This document shows, in pieces, positions 1-8,316 of a stretch of 64,000 nt of DNA. The DNA is taken from contig NZ_OZ035533.1 in NCBI RefSeq assembly GCF_964033635.1, positions 2,418,001-2,482,000 on the forward strand, read 5' to 3'. A program made the translations under genes and the position numbers. Below the pieces are notes generated by a model. It was given only the letters and a program-made list of their open reading frames with translations, was not told the DNA's origin and made no database searches. This DNA is from Chitinophaga sp. MM2321. Lineage in GTDB: Bacteria > Bacteroidota > Bacteroidia > Chitinophagales > Chitinophagaceae. Every line of letters begins with the position of its first letter. Position 1 is the stretch's first letter.

Positions 1-2
1 TA

Positions 3-326
3 TTGTCGGTCGGGAACAATTATCTGGATGTGAAATACACATTAAAGCAATCTATGAGGGAGGGCGTAGGTAATTGCATGTTTAGCGAAATTGATTCCAT
101 CCTATTAACAGAAGAATGGCTGCTGAAATTTGGGTTTATCGAAGATGTACGCAAAGTGTTTTTCAAGGGGATAATTGATGTTGAGCGAATATTGTCTGAT
201 TCGCCTGATTGGGAAGTGCATATCCATGGAAAAAGCATCGGCAAGTCTATTAATTGCGTTCATCAAATTCAAAATTTTTATTACGCCCTTACCGGAGAAG
301 AGCTTGAATTAAAAGTAAGATTATGA
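3..326 (+). CDS. Hypothetical protein of the HQLQN/ALTGEEL family, 5' end cut by window edge
   Basis: The frame is open to the left edge and the first possible codon here is only a TTG, so the true start probably lies a few codons upstream; related proteins begin with an R-I-G-N-like segment that appears here as SVGN. The body has the family hallmarks LTEEWLLKFGF and, near the C terminus, VHQIQNFYYALTGEELEL. Small proteins of this type are common in Bacteroidetes chromosomes and their phages; no function is known to me. It overlaps the RNA ligase gene by 4 bp (ATGA), so it is co-translated. Two other members lie at 26522 and 34802 in this window. Confidence 0.7.
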   Translation: MSVGNNYLDVKYTLKQSMREGVGNCMFSEIDSILLTEEWLLKFGFIEDVRKVFFKGIIDVERILSDSPDWEVHIHGKSIGKSINCVHQIQNFYYALTGEELELKVRL

Positions 327-949
327 GAAAGATACCAACGCTTTTTGTAAGAGAATTTGAATATACAAACGAAAGCGGCACACCCAAGCATGGTAGCAAA
401 TTTACCCTAACCGATCAAGTAGCCCCAGGCTGTGAATGGGTATTATCCGGCGAGGGTGTAGCTACTCGCAAGTGGGACGGTACATGTATATTGATTCAAG
501 ATCGCGAAGTATACAAACGTTTTGATGCTAAGCATGGAAAAACACCTCCTCCTGGATTCATGCCCGCTCAGGAAGGTGCTGATCCGATTACAGGTCATTG
601 GCCCGGATGGGTGCCGCTAGCAGATTATCCTGATAAATGGATTCAGGAGGCTGTAGAAGGTTCTATTTGTTTATTGGAGATTCAGGCGGAAGGCCCTATT
701 GGCTGGAGGGGAAACCCTATTCCAGACGGCACATATGAAGCAGTGGGGCCAAAGATTAACGGCAATAGGGATAGGGTGAAGACACATACATTATATCGTC
801 ACGGAATAACTGCATTACCGTCTTTTGACCGAACCTTTGAAGGAATCAGTGTATTTCTCCAATCAAACGTGATAGAGGGCATTGTATTTCATCACTCAGA
901 CGGCCGCATGAGCAAGATCAAACGATCTGATTTCGGGTTAAAATGGTAA
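323..949 (+). CDS. RNA ligase family protein (nucleotidyltransferase)
   Basis: A 208-residue protein with covalent nucleotidyltransferase motifs: motif I at K50 in RKWDGT (the lysine that would be adenylylated), a late EGIVF element resembling motif IV and KIKR near the C terminus resembling motif V. It is short, so it appears to be a ligase core without a large appended domain, like the compact RNA ligases found in phages and some bacteria. Predicted to seal or repair RNA in an ATP-dependent reaction; tRNA repair is a usual phage role but the substrate cannot be read here. It lies in an overlapping operon of small genes ahead of the head genes. Confidence 0.75.
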   Translation: MRKIPTLFVREFEYTNESGTPKHGSKFTLTDQVAPGCEWVLSGEGVATRKWDGTCILIQDREVYKRFDAKHGKTPPPGFMPAQEGADPITGHWPGWVPLADYPDKWIQEAVEGSICLLEIQAEGPIGWRGNPIPDGTYEAVGPKINGNRDRVKTHTLYRHGITALPSFDRTFEGISVFLQSNVIEGIVFHHSDGRMSKIKRSDFGLKW

Positions 950-1158
950 AAACAATTATAGTCAAATATAACCCAAACAAATTAGTATTTGTTGGCGGGA
1001 TTAATATGACATTGGTTTACCAGGCAATGAGCATGCTCCATATTTTGGGCTACCCTATTACAGAAGTTAGCCTGCAGTTGTTGAAATCCGGACCCCATAG
1101 AGATAGTCATATGATGGGGTTTCATAAGGCTGTAATCAAATGCAATGTATATGCGTAA
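943..1158 (+). CDS. Hypothetical small phage protein
   Basis: A 71-residue protein of unknown function. It starts inside the RNA ligase gene (7-bp overlap) and overlaps the next gene, which is typical of compact phage operons. Sequence is mildly hydrophobic in the middle with no transmembrane helix I would trust. No family recognised. Confidence 0.6.
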   Translation: MVKTIIVKYNPNKLVFVGGINMTLVYQAMSMLHILGYPITEVSLQLLKSGPHRDSHMMGFHKAVIKCNVYA

Positions 1159-1531
1159 TGAATCGTCAAGACAGCTAATAAAGCAGGTTGAGGAAAGGCA
1201 AAAGCAATCATTTTTGTTCAATATTCAAATAGAGGGGTTAATTATATCAGGTTCCGTGAAGCAACTAATTATTAATCATCTATCACATAATCATGCATTC
1301 GGACTGTCGACCGAAGATCAAAATAACGTTGTTTACTTTATTCCTTCCTGTAGTTGCGCAGTGTGGTGTGATAATGGCGCGGTGACCCTGAATATATTCC
1401 AGGACAATAAACAGTTCCAAGACTGTGTTAAGCTGGCACTAGTGGCGCACCAAACGTTCTTAGGCGGCCGGCAGATTTCTGGGCATGAGAGATATAAGGA
1501 GATTTGCAAACAACTAAATGACTTGAAATGA
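1145..1531 (+). CDS. Hypothetical phage protein
   Basis: A 128-residue protein with no family I recognise. Mixed alpha/beta composition, a CSCAVWC cysteine cluster near residues 69-75 that could bind metal, and no signal peptide. The start at 1145 overlaps the previous gene by 14 bp; a second in-frame ATG at 1151 is an alternative. The stop overlaps the next start by 4 bp (ATGA). Confidence 0.65.
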   Translation: MYMRNESSRQLIKQVEERQKQSFLFNIQIEGLIISGSVKQLIINHLSHNHAFGLSTEDQNNVVYFIPSCSCAVWCDNGAVTLNIFQDNKQFQDCVKLALVAHQTFLGGRQISGHERYKEICKQLNDLK

Positions 1532-1686
1532 AATCACTATATGCCGTCATCGCCCTAAATACGGTTTCTCTCCTAGGGGTAGGAATCGCCGGATACATGG
1601 CCATTTATGGCATAGGTAATTGGGGATGGTTCCTTGTTATTGGATTCATGACCGTTATAAGCGGTGTTAAATTTGGAAAAGAATGA
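1528..1686 (+). CDS. Small two-helix membrane protein
   Basis: A 52-codon gene linked to its neighbours by ATGA overlaps at both ends (1528-1531 and 1683-1686). The product is almost wholly hydrophobic: residues 4-29 and 33-47 form two likely membrane helices joined by a short GNWGW turn, ending in a lysine-rich tail. The overlaps on both sides argue that it is really translated. It could be a minor membrane protein of lysogeny or superinfection exclusion; a holin role is less likely because it is far from the lysis genes. Confidence 0.6.
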   Translation: MKSLYAVIALNTVSLLGVGIAGYMAIYGIGNWGWFLVIGFMTVISGVKFGKE

Positions 1687-1880
1687 GATATTGGTTAATG
1701 ACAGTAGATTTCGAAGGAAGCAAGGCTACTTTCGTTAAAAGTGGTGATGGTCCTATTGAGATAGTATGTCGGTTGATGGAATACCATAGAGGAAAGATTA
1801 TTTTGTTGTTTGCCCATGAAATTACAGAGACGGCATTTGTTCTATTTAAGCAAACAGAACAAAAGTGGGAAATATATTAA
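1683..1880 (+). CDS. Hypothetical small phage protein
   Basis: A 65-residue protein with a predicted beta-rich fold, no signal sequence and no recognised family. It is the last gene of the small-gene operon, starting in a 4-bp overlap with the upstream membrane protein. About 40 bp separate it from the minor head protein gene. Confidence 0.55.
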   Translation: MRYWLMTVDFEGSKATFVKSGDGPIEIVCRLMEYHRGKIILLFAHEITETAFVLFKQTEQKWEIY

Positions 1881-1919
1881 ATAAGGTGATGCTTTTTGTG
1901 GAATTGACAATTGTGTAAA

Positions 1920-2891
1920 ATGAATAGACAACAACGTCGGGAATATTATCGCACTTATTCAGCCTTTCAGATAAAGCAGGAAAGATATTGGCTTCCTAAA
2001 ATATACAAAGCACTTCAAGCAAACAATGACGCGTTTGCTACGTATCTGATAAAGAACGGCACCCGTGACGCGCTGGCGATGATTGACCGTATTGTGACCA
2101 TTGATCCAATAATAAACCTCCTGCAACTACTCTATAAGGTCGTTGGTTTGCGCAGGGGGCGTATAATTCAGCGATCGATAAAGGAACAGGTAAAGATAAG
2201 TAGGAAGGCGGCGACACTAGGATTCAATGAGCAACTGACAAAAGAGATTCAACGGTTCTTTGAATTGTTTCTACTGAACAAGTCAGTTATTCCCATCACA
2301 AACACCCAAAAGGAGGCTATAAGGCAAGTACTAGCCAAAGGTGTTGAAGAAGGGCTTGGGGTGGAGCAACTGGCACGGAAGATCACAGGAATGCCATACA
2401 CGCGCAAGCAGGCAAGAGTGGTGGTCAGAACGGAAACAGTCCGGGCTTCCAACGCAGCAGCCGAAATAACCGCCCAGCAGAGTGAGTATCTGATGGAGAA
2501 AGAATGGATCAGCGCCAATGACGACCGGGTTCGTCGTCCTCCGAAATCACATTATGATCATTGGGATCTTGATGGGCAAGTGGTACCAGGTGATAGACCC
2601 TTCTTTTCTGGTGGAGAAGAGCTAATGTTTCCCGGTGATCCGAATGGAAGTGCAGGAAACGTTATTCAGTGTCGATGCACTGTTGCGTATACAATCGTCG
2701 TGGATGCAAATGGAAGGTTGATTAAGAAGCCATCCGGAAGCAGTCCTGCGAGATACTCGTCTGTACCGAAGCTACCGGTAACCGTACCAGACGTGGGGGT
2801 TAATTCGGATATTACCATTATCCACCCATCGCAAAGTAATATCACTCAAATCATAACCATAGGAATTAAAGCGGCCTTTTTTGAAAAATAA
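1920..2891 (+). CDS. Phage minor head / head morphogenesis protein (SPP1 gp7 / Mu gpF-like)
   Basis: A 323-residue protein. The C-terminal half carries the head-morphogenesis domain: a VVRTETVRASNAA helix, then the D-D-R-V-R segment and a Gly/Pro-rich stretch ending in VIQCRCTVAY with paired cysteines. The family sits between portal and protease in siphoviruses and associates with the portal and internal head. An upstream TTG at 1911 keeps the frame open, but the ATG at 1920 is the more plausible start. The position just upstream of the prohead protease agrees with the call. Confidence 0.85.
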   Translation: MNRQQRREYYRTYSAFQIKQERYWLPKIYKALQANNDAFATYLIKNGTRDALAMIDRIVTIDPIINLLQLLYKVVGLRRGRIIQRSIKEQVKISRKAATLGFNEQLTKEIQRFFELFLLNKSVIPITNTQKEAIRQVLAKGVEEGLGVEQLARKITGMPYTRKQARVVVRTETVRASNAAAEITAQQSEYLMEKEWISANDDRVRRPPKSHYDHWDLDGQVVPGDRPFFSGGEELMFPGDPNGSAGNVIQCRCTVAYTIVVDANGRLIKKPSGSSPARYSSVPKLPVTVPDVGVNSDITIIHPSQSNITQIITIGIKAAFFEK

Positions 2892-3004
2892 ATTACCTAT
2901 TTGGTAATATTGAACCTAATTGGTACATTTGCTGAGCGGGCTGATTTTATGTGATTCTATCTCTTCTGATTTTTTGCTTCGACCGCTAGAATTTATATCA
3001 GCCC

Positions 3005-3742
3005 ATGAAGGCGGTATTGGAGCGAAAAATATTCAATCTTAAAACATTAGATGTCGATACCAAAACACGCAGTGTTAAGGTTGCTATTGCGGAACTCGAA
3101 AGCGTCGACCGAGATAATGATATTTTTTCTTCCACAGCTTTTGATAAGACCATAAAAGAGCGTGGCCCTCACGGGACCAACGAAATATGGCACATGGCCG
3201 ATCATGGCTATTCTCTCACATCGGCATTAAGTAAGTTTTCAGAACTATACAAAGAAGGTAAATATATTGTTGGAATATCCCCCTATAGGGATACTAAGTT
3301 ATGGCGTGATACTATCTGGCCGCTCTATGAAGCTGGAGATATTAACCAACATAGCGTTGGCTTTCGTACTGTGAAATCAGGCCAATACTCCGAAAATGTA
3401 CGTGAAATTACCGAGGCCGCCCTTTGGGAAGGGTCAGCCGTCCTTTGGGGAGCCAATCCTTTTACGCCAACCCTAGGCGTCACAAAATCCGTTTTTACTT
3501 CAGAACAAATTGAGTCGGAAATCAAAAGATTTGACATGCTAATTAAGGGCATTAAATCAGGTCATTTTGATGAAGATAATAGCCTGTTGCAGCTTGAATT
3601 AAAACGACTGCAGCAGTTTACGATTGACCTCTCGTCAAACACCACTCAGCCGGAAGAAAAGTCCACTGAGCCGGATAGTGTGCAGGTGCTGATTGATATA
3701 CAAACAGAGCTAAAACACACTATCACAGGACTTTTCAACTAA
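3005..3742 (+). CDS. HK97-family prohead protease
   Basis: A 245-residue serine protease that would mature the capsid by removing the scaffolding region of the capsid protein. The N-terminal two thirds match the fold: a conserved region at residues 33-38 (VDRDND), the catalytic His region HMADH (H63 or H67) and the catalytic Ser in HSVGF (S117). The C-terminal third is helical and acidic, probably serving as internal scaffold. It lies immediately upstream of the capsid gene, the usual arrangement. The 113 bp before it have no gene. Confidence 0.87.
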   Translation: MKAVLERKIFNLKTLDVDTKTRSVKVAIAELESVDRDNDIFSSTAFDKTIKERGPHGTNEIWHMADHGYSLTSALSKFSELYKEGKYIVGISPYRDTKLWRDTIWPLYEAGDINQHSVGFRTVKSGQYSENVREITEAALWEGSAVLWGANPFTPTLGVTKSVFTSEQIESEIKRFDMLIKGIKSGHFDEDNSLLQLELKRLQQFTIDLSSNTTQPEEKSTEPDSVQVLIDIQTELKHTITGLFN

Positions 3743-3748
3743 ATAATA

Positions 3749-5014
3749 ATGGAAGTAAAAGAATTAAAGGATACCCTTGCGGAGGAACTAAAACCGGTTG
3801 CTGAAGAAGTAAAGGGTGCAAAGAAAGCCGCCGAAGATGCAAAGAAAGCATCTGACACCGCTACTGAAGAAGCAAAGAAGGCTTCTGACAAAGCAGGCAC
3901 TATCGAAGAAAAAGTAAATACCATTACCATATGGCAGAAGTCCAAAGATGACGCAGACAAGAAAAACCAGGAAGCCCTGGATGAGCTTATTGCCGCCAAA
4001 GATAAGAAAGGTGTTGTAGTAGGTACTGAGCAAAAGAGCTTCCGTAGCCTGCTCGCTGAATCAATCGAAGAAAACAAGGATGCAATCGAAAGGTTTGCCA
4101 CCAAAAGCGCCCGGGAAGTTTCCTTCCAAATGAAGGCTGTTGGCGACATGACATTGGTTAGTGCAACCACTTTCCCGACAGCTGATGTTTCTATAACAGA
4201 TCTTCGCCCAGGTATTATCGAACAACCCCGTAGGCGCCTGCATATTCGCCAGTTACTTACTGGTGGGTCAATGAGTGGCTCGCACTACGCATATGTTAAA
4301 GAGATCGCCGGAGAAGGTGCTATTGCCCCAACGGCCGAAGGTGCCGCCAAGCCTCGCTTGGATCTTCGGTTACAGGAAGTGAGCACTCCATCGCAGACCA
4401 TAGCTGGTATTGTAAAGGTATCACGTAAGATGTTACGTGATGTAGCTGGTCTAACAACCTTCCTGCAATCTCGTTTGCCTGAGAAGCTGCTCCGTGTGGA
4501 AGATGATCAGCTGATCAATGGTGATGGCGTTTCCCCAAATATTTCCGGTATCACCGATGCCGGTAACTACACTCCGTATGCTGGAACAACTCAGGTTTGG
4601 GTTGAACAGCTGGTGGATGCAGTAACTCAGTTGGAAGATGCCGATCGTGATGCCAACGGTATCCTGGTCCGTCCTTCCGACTACGCAACACTGTTGCTTA
4701 ATCGCGCAGCCGGCGGAGCTGGTACTTATGATCTGCCGCGTGAATTGGTTACCTATATCAACGGACAGCTTTATGTTGCCGGTGTACCGGTATTCAAGTC
4801 TACCGCAGCAAATCCGGGTCAATTCATCGTTGGCGACTGGGTACAGGGCGCAAACCTTATTATTCAGGAACCGCCTATCCTCCAGTTCTTCGAACAGGAT
4901 GAAGACAATGTACAGAAGAATATGGTTACCGTTCGTATCGAGGAAACCATTGCGTTCCCGATTTATGGTAATGATTACTTCATCGTTGGCGATTTCTATA
5001 CTCCGACAACCTGA
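3749..5014 (+). CDS. HK97-fold major capsid protein
   Basis: A 421-residue capsid protein. Residues 1 to about 75 are a Lys/Glu/Ala-rich coiled coil with repeated K-K-A motifs, the scaffolding (delta) domain that the upstream protease would remove. The rest is the HK97 fold: RPGIIEQPRRRLHIRQLL, then VKVSRKMLRDV and a LLRVEDDQLINGDG segment, all typical of this family. It begins 6 bp after the protease stop. It forms the icosahedral shell. The cleavage site cannot be fixed by eye but should lie between about residues 90 and 130. Confidence 0.93.
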   Translation: MEVKELKDTLAEELKPVAEEVKGAKKAAEDAKKASDTATEEAKKASDKAGTIEEKVNTITIWQKSKDDADKKNQEALDELIAAKDKKGVVVGTEQKSFRSLLAESIEENKDAIERFATKSAREVSFQMKAVGDMTLVSATTFPTADVSITDLRPGIIEQPRRRLHIRQLLTGGSMSGSHYAYVKEIAGEGAIAPTAEGAAKPRLDLRLQEVSTPSQTIAGIVKVSRKMLRDVAGLTTFLQSRLPEKLLRVEDDQLINGDGVSPNISGITDAGNYTPYAGTTQVWVEQLVDAVTQLEDADRDANGILVRPSDYATLLLNRAAGGAGTYDLPRELVTYINGQLYVAGVPVFKSTAANPGQFIVGDWVQGANLIIQEPPILQFFEQDEDNVQKNMVTVRIEETIAFPIYGNDYFIVGDFYTPTT

Positions 5015-5070
5015 TCCTGATTTTTGATAACCGGGGCGGCGGGTAATACTGGCGCCCTTATTTAAATGAT

Positions 5071-5385
5071 ATGAGAGTTCAGATACGCAAAAGATTTCGT
5101 GATGCAGACACGATGCAGTTAATGCTGCCGGGTCGGCATGCGGAATATGAAATTGGAAGGGCGCATAAGCTCGCTAGATCTGGATTTGTATTGTTGCTTG
5201 ACCCTGTAGAGGAATCATTGGCAGATGAGCAACAGTCAAATGAGTCAATCGAACCGGTGATCCCAGGGACTGAAGAGAAACCAGAAAAGATCGAGGGGGT
5301 AACAAAGGAGGAGAAGGTCGAAACTCCATCTCCGAAAAAATCTGAAGTGATTGCGAAAAAGCGTGGGCCAAAACCGAAGAAATAA
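5071..5385 (+). CDS. Hypothetical head-module protein with Lys/Pro-rich tail
   Basis: A 104-residue protein placed between capsid and connector genes, where many siphoviruses carry a small accessory head protein. Residues 1-50 are a compact basic domain; residues 51-95 are Glu/Lys/Pro-rich and probably disordered; the C terminus KKRGPKPKK looks like an AT-hook or nucleic-acid-binding tail. Function unknown. Its stop overlaps the next start (TAATG). Confidence 0.6.
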   Translation: MRVQIRKRFRDADTMQLMLPGRHAEYEIGRAHKLARSGFVLLLDPVEESLADEQQSNESIEPVIPGTEEKPEKIEGVTKEEKVETPSPKKSEVIAKKRGPKPKK

Positions 5386-5915
5386 TGTGCAGCAATAAGC
5401 TATTGGACAAAACTGTAATCACTCCTCCCGTAGAAGAACCGGTCACGCTAGAAGAAATGAAAACGTGGGCCAGTATTGACTATGACGAGAAGAACATGAC
5501 TATACAGGGAATGATAGTAGCGGCACGTGAAATGCTGGAAGAGAAATATGATATCGGGATAGCCAAAAAAACTATTCGCGCAATCGTTGACAACTCTTGT
5601 GGCGGTATTGAAATTACCGGATCGCCAATTGGTAATGTAACTGGTTTTGATAGAGATGGTGGCGATGTCGAACTAAGTATTATTGGCGTAGGGAACAAAT
5701 TCATCGAATCTCCCTGCGCATGTTACTTGGAGATTGAATACGAGAGTGGATATGATCTTCCTGATACACCAATGGCACTTCGGGAGGCTATAAAACAGCA
5801 AGTTTTATGGATGCTGGAGCATTTGGGGGAAGAAGATTTCGATACTCAAATATCTCCAATGGCCGCTATGAGCTTGAAACCATTTCGTAGAAACGGAACG
5901 GGAATATTTATATGA
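5385..5915 (+). CDS. Head-tail connector protein (gp6 / phiE125 gp8-like)
   Basis: A 176-residue protein with the typical opening of this family, a PVTLEEMKTWASID segment, followed by helices and ending in a short beta region. It would form the adaptor ring under the portal. The gene overlaps the previous one at TAATG and the next at 5912-5915, and its position directly after the capsid module supports the assignment. Confidence 0.8.
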   Translation: MCSNKLLDKTVITPPVEEPVTLEEMKTWASIDYDEKNMTIQGMIVAAREMLEEKYDIGIAKKTIRAIVDNSCGGIEITGSPIGNVTGFDRDGGDVELSIIGVGNKFIESPCACYLEIEYESGYDLPDTPMALREAIKQQVLWMLEHLGEEDFDTQISPMAAMSLKPFRRNGTGIFI

Positions 5916-6247
5916 AGATCAAACCAATAGGACTATTTAACCGACGACTGGAAGCGCAAAATCTTACCAGAACACGGAATGACTCCGGAGGTTTTGATGA
6001 AACATGGGATACAATCTACACAACCTGGGCTTACGTTGGGCCAGTCAGGTCGTGGAGACAATTACAGCAGTTACAGAATGTACAAACCAATTCCTATGAA
6101 GTACAAATAAGATATAGCCCTTCGCATGAAGTGAATAAAGATATCAGGTTTCTCTACGAAGGGAAAGTCTTAATACTGAATAGTAGAGAGGAAGTAACTG
6201 AAGGTAGAAAACGATTCATTGTTATGACTTTGATTGAACAAGTGTAA
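5912..6247 (+). CDS. Phage head closure protein (SPP1 gp16-like)
   Basis: A 111-residue beta-rich protein. The motif F-N-R-R-L-E at the start, the central D-x-W-x-T-x-Y-x-T-W-A segment and the R-Y-S-P-S-H-E-V stretch fit the head closure/stopper family, which seals the portal channel after DNA packaging. It lies between the connector and a gp10-like protein with overlaps on both sides. Confidence 0.78.
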   Translation: MKIKPIGLFNRRLEAQNLTRTRNDSGGFDETWDTIYTTWAYVGPVRSWRQLQQLQNVQTNSYEVQIRYSPSHEVNKDIRFLYEGKVLILNSREEVTEGRKRFIVMTLIEQV

Positions 6248-6741
6248 TGGCAAAAGGATTTATATCGTTCGAGATGTCTGGACTTAAAGAGGTTCTATCT
6301 GAATTAAATCATCTTGAAAAGGCCGTTATTGATAATGTTGATGGATACCTGACCGCTTCGGCAAATATTATTTCCAGGGACGCTAAAAGAGCGGTCCCGA
6401 AAGATACAGGTGGATTGTCAAATGCCATAAGTGCTACACACATTAAACCACTAGACCACGGCGTAGTTGCGCAAAAGCACTATGGTCCATATGTGGAATT
6501 TGGAACCGGAGGATTAGTAGATGTTCCGGTGGGGCTTGAGGATTATGCAATTCAATTCAAGGGGCAAGGTATACGGGAAGTTAATTTACCAGCACGTCCA
6601 TTCTTGTTTCCGGCCTACGAAGAAGAGAGGAAGAAATTGATTGAAAAAATAAAAAAGAGTCTGATTAAAGATTCTCTCAAAGGGATTACAATTATTCGGC
6701 CCGGTGGAAATAATAACATAACAGGCATAACAACAGTATAA
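6247..6741 (+). CDS. HK97 gp10-like neck/tail protein
   Basis: A 164-residue protein with the family hallmarks: an N-terminal helix, a R-A-V-P-K-D-T-G-x-L segment near residue 50, H-Y-G-P-Y-V-E-F-G-T-G around residue 80, and A-R-P-F-L-F-P-A-Y. Members sit in the neck, linking the head completion complex to the tail. Overlapping starts and stops with both neighbours show coupled translation. Confidence 0.85.
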   Translation: MAKGFISFEMSGLKEVLSELNHLEKAVIDNVDGYLTASANIISRDAKRAVPKDTGGLSNAISATHIKPLDHGVVAQKHYGPYVEFGTGGLVDVPVGLEDYAIQFKGQGIREVNLPARPFLFPAYEEERKKLIEKIKKSLIKDSLKGITIIRPGGNNNITGITTV

Positions 6742-7178
6742 TGCAGGATACAAATTATAGCGTAAGAAAGGCCTATTTCCAAGCCTTGCAAGGGTTTGTA
6801 ATAGTGGGATTAACAGCTATAGAGGTGTATGATAAAATGGCTCCGAATAATGCCGTTTACCCCTACATTATCTTGTCAACGCAAACAGATACAGACAATA
6901 GTGTTAAAGAGTGTTTTGGCCATGAATGTACCATGCTTGTAGATGTAGTAACGGGATTTAATGGTGCTGTAGAAAGTGAAATGTTGGATTCTATCTGTGG
7001 ACAAATATTAAACAGGATTAATCCTTCGGGGCAAAGACTAACACTAACAAATAACCTTCAATTAATCAGCACAAAGCTGATTTCTGACAATACGATTGAG
7101 GGCCAAAATGGGGTATGGAAAATACTTCGTAGGCTTCTGCGGTTCGCACACAATGTACACGAACAAGTTAACATTTAA
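6741..7178 (+). CDS. Tail completion / terminator protein (DUF3168-like)
   Basis: A 145-residue alpha/beta protein located between the gp10-like gene and the tail tube gene, where siphoviruses encode the tail terminator that stops tube growth and joins tail to neck. The motif V-Y-P-Y-I-I-L-S near residue 53 is typical of that family. Assignment rests on this and on gene order. Confidence 0.65.
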   Translation: MQDTNYSVRKAYFQALQGFVIVGLTAIEVYDKMAPNNAVYPYIILSTQTDTDNSVKECFGHECTMLVDVVTGFNGAVESEMLDSICGQILNRINPSGQRLTLTNNLQLISTKLISDNTIEGQNGVWKILRRLLRFAHNVHEQVNI

Positions 7179-7180
7179 CA

Positions 7181-7639
7181 ATGGCAGAAAGAAAGGTGAA
7201 CGGTGGTGACGTCGTAATCCGTATTACAGAAGGGGTAACAGATATCCTACTCGTTTGTCAGGTTGAACACACCTTTGACAGAAGCAGAGATGCAATCGAC
7301 GCTGGTAGTAAATGCGGGCCAGATAATCTTCCCGGTGACACTCCAACATTCGAAATTTCCGGGACCGCGCAGATCCTTTTGGGAGACACTGATGAAGCTG
7401 TCTTTAATGGCAAGTTGTCCGAAGCTAAGATGGATGAATTTTTCCGTGGTAAAACTGTTTTTGCCTGGGCAATGGGACCCGCATCTGGCGTTCCAGTACC
7501 AGGCGACGTTACTTACAGCGGCAACGGCTTCCTTACCAGCCTATCAACAACCTACAGTAATAACGAGGTAGCGACATTTGACTTCACAATTAGTGTGAAA
7601 GGTGACTATTCTCAGGATATCGAACCAGCTACAACTTAA
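7181..7639 (+). CDS. Major tail tube protein
   Basis: A 152-residue beta-rich protein placed directly before the tail chaperone and tape measure genes, the conserved place for the tube subunit. Features fit TP901-1-type tube proteins: an early strand with V-V-I-R-I-T-E-G, then D-A-G-S-K-C-G and late strands with N-G-F-L-T-S and Y-S-N-N-E-V-A-T-F-D-F-T. It polymerises round the tape measure to form the tail. Confidence 0.75.
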   Translation: MAERKVNGGDVVIRITEGVTDILLVCQVEHTFDRSRDAIDAGSKCGPDNLPGDTPTFEISGTAQILLGDTDEAVFNGKLSEAKMDEFFRGKTVFAWAMGPASGVPVPGDVTYSGNGFLTSLSTTYSNNEVATFDFTISVKGDYSQDIEPATT

Positions 7640-7642
7640 AAA

Positions 7643-8020
7643 ATGAACGGTAAGATTGAGATTAATATTGGTGGCGCACGGCGCGCGCTATGGTTTAATA
7701 ACTATGCAAAAGCCACGTTAGGAGCTATCTATGGACTTGATCCATTAGAGGCTGGTGAAAAGATGATGGCTATTATGAGCGATAACTATATGAAAGCTAT
7801 TGCTGATTTGGTTTTTGCCGGGCTTGAAGGATATTATAACGCAGAGGATATTCAGAAGGATTATACCAAAAAAGATGTGCTCAGATGGTGCGCCGACAGT
7901 GAAGAGTCGGACATGGTATTGGTATTCAATACGTGGCTAGACTTTTCAAAAATCCGTGATATTATCAAAACTGAGCCATCCGATAAGCCAGAAAAAAAAA
8001 GACGTGGGAAGACGTCCTAG
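7643..8020 (+). CDS. Tail assembly chaperone, short (G-like) form
   Basis: A 125-residue protein, helical and acidic, placed between tail tube and tape measure as expected for the chaperone that coats the tape measure protein during tail assembly. It ends shortly after a run of nine A residues where a -1 shift would yield the long GT form spanning 7643-8316 (224 residues). Both forms are predicted to be made, as in many siphoviruses. Confidence 0.85.
   Translation: MNGKIEINIGGARRALWFNNYAKATLGAIYGLDPLEAGEKMMAIMSDNYMKAIADLVFAGLEGYYNAEDIQKDYTKKDVLRWCADSEESDMVLVFNTWLDFSKIRDIIKTEPSDKPEKKRRGKTS
7993..7999 (+). promoter_or_regulatory. Programmed -1 ribosomal frameshift slippery site (A AAA AAA)
   Basis: Within an A9 run (7992-8000), the zero-frame codons AAA (7994) and AAA (7997) preceded by A form the canonical slippery heptamer. 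A slip of -1 continues with AAG at 7999 and reads an open frame to 8316 that encodes a chaperone T domain. The zero frame stops at TAG 8018-8020, only 18 bases later. No second feature such as a pseudoknot was mapped. Confidence 0.85.
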
Positions 8021-8316
8021 ACTTTGCATTTGGGGAGCTGGGGCTTATGCCGCAAGAGTTCTACCGTATGACCTGGAAGGATTATTCTCGCAGAGCTCAA
8101 GGGTATTGGTTGAGACATGCAAGATATATGGAAGGAGTAAGGGCGATTGCGCATGTAGTCGCCCGGGCTAATGGCTCAAAGGTTCGTGATCCACGCAAAT
8201 TTATGCCCTTAATAACAGATGAACCAATTGAGATCGTGAAGTTGCCAGCTGAAGAAGTGGCAGCAATTTTTTCAAGGTATAGGCGAGCAAATGGCAACAA
8301 CGGAGGAAGGGCTTAG
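7999..8316 (+). CDS. Tail assembly chaperone T domain, made by -1 frameshift (GT fusion)
   Basis: This frame has no convincing independent start at its 5' end; the first ATG is at 8047, inside the conserved domain. Read through the slip, residues run KTWEDVLDFAFGELGLMP then EFYRMTWKDY, the classic T-domain pattern of tail chaperones, showing that the domain begins at the slip site rather than at 8047. The long product binds tape measure and tube subunits. The stop overlaps the tape measure start by 26 bp. Confidence 0.82.
   Translation, partial: KTWEDVLDFAFGELGLMPQEFYRMTWKDYSRRAQGYWLRHARYMEGVRAIAHVVARANGSKVRDPRKFMPLITDEPIEIVKLPAEEVAAIFSRYRRANGNNGGRA

Noticed and set aside
7956..8171. Separate plus-strand frame across the chaperone junction
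   Set aside because: It is a third-frame shadow; the conserved T-domain lies in the -1 frame, joined by the slip at 7993-7999.
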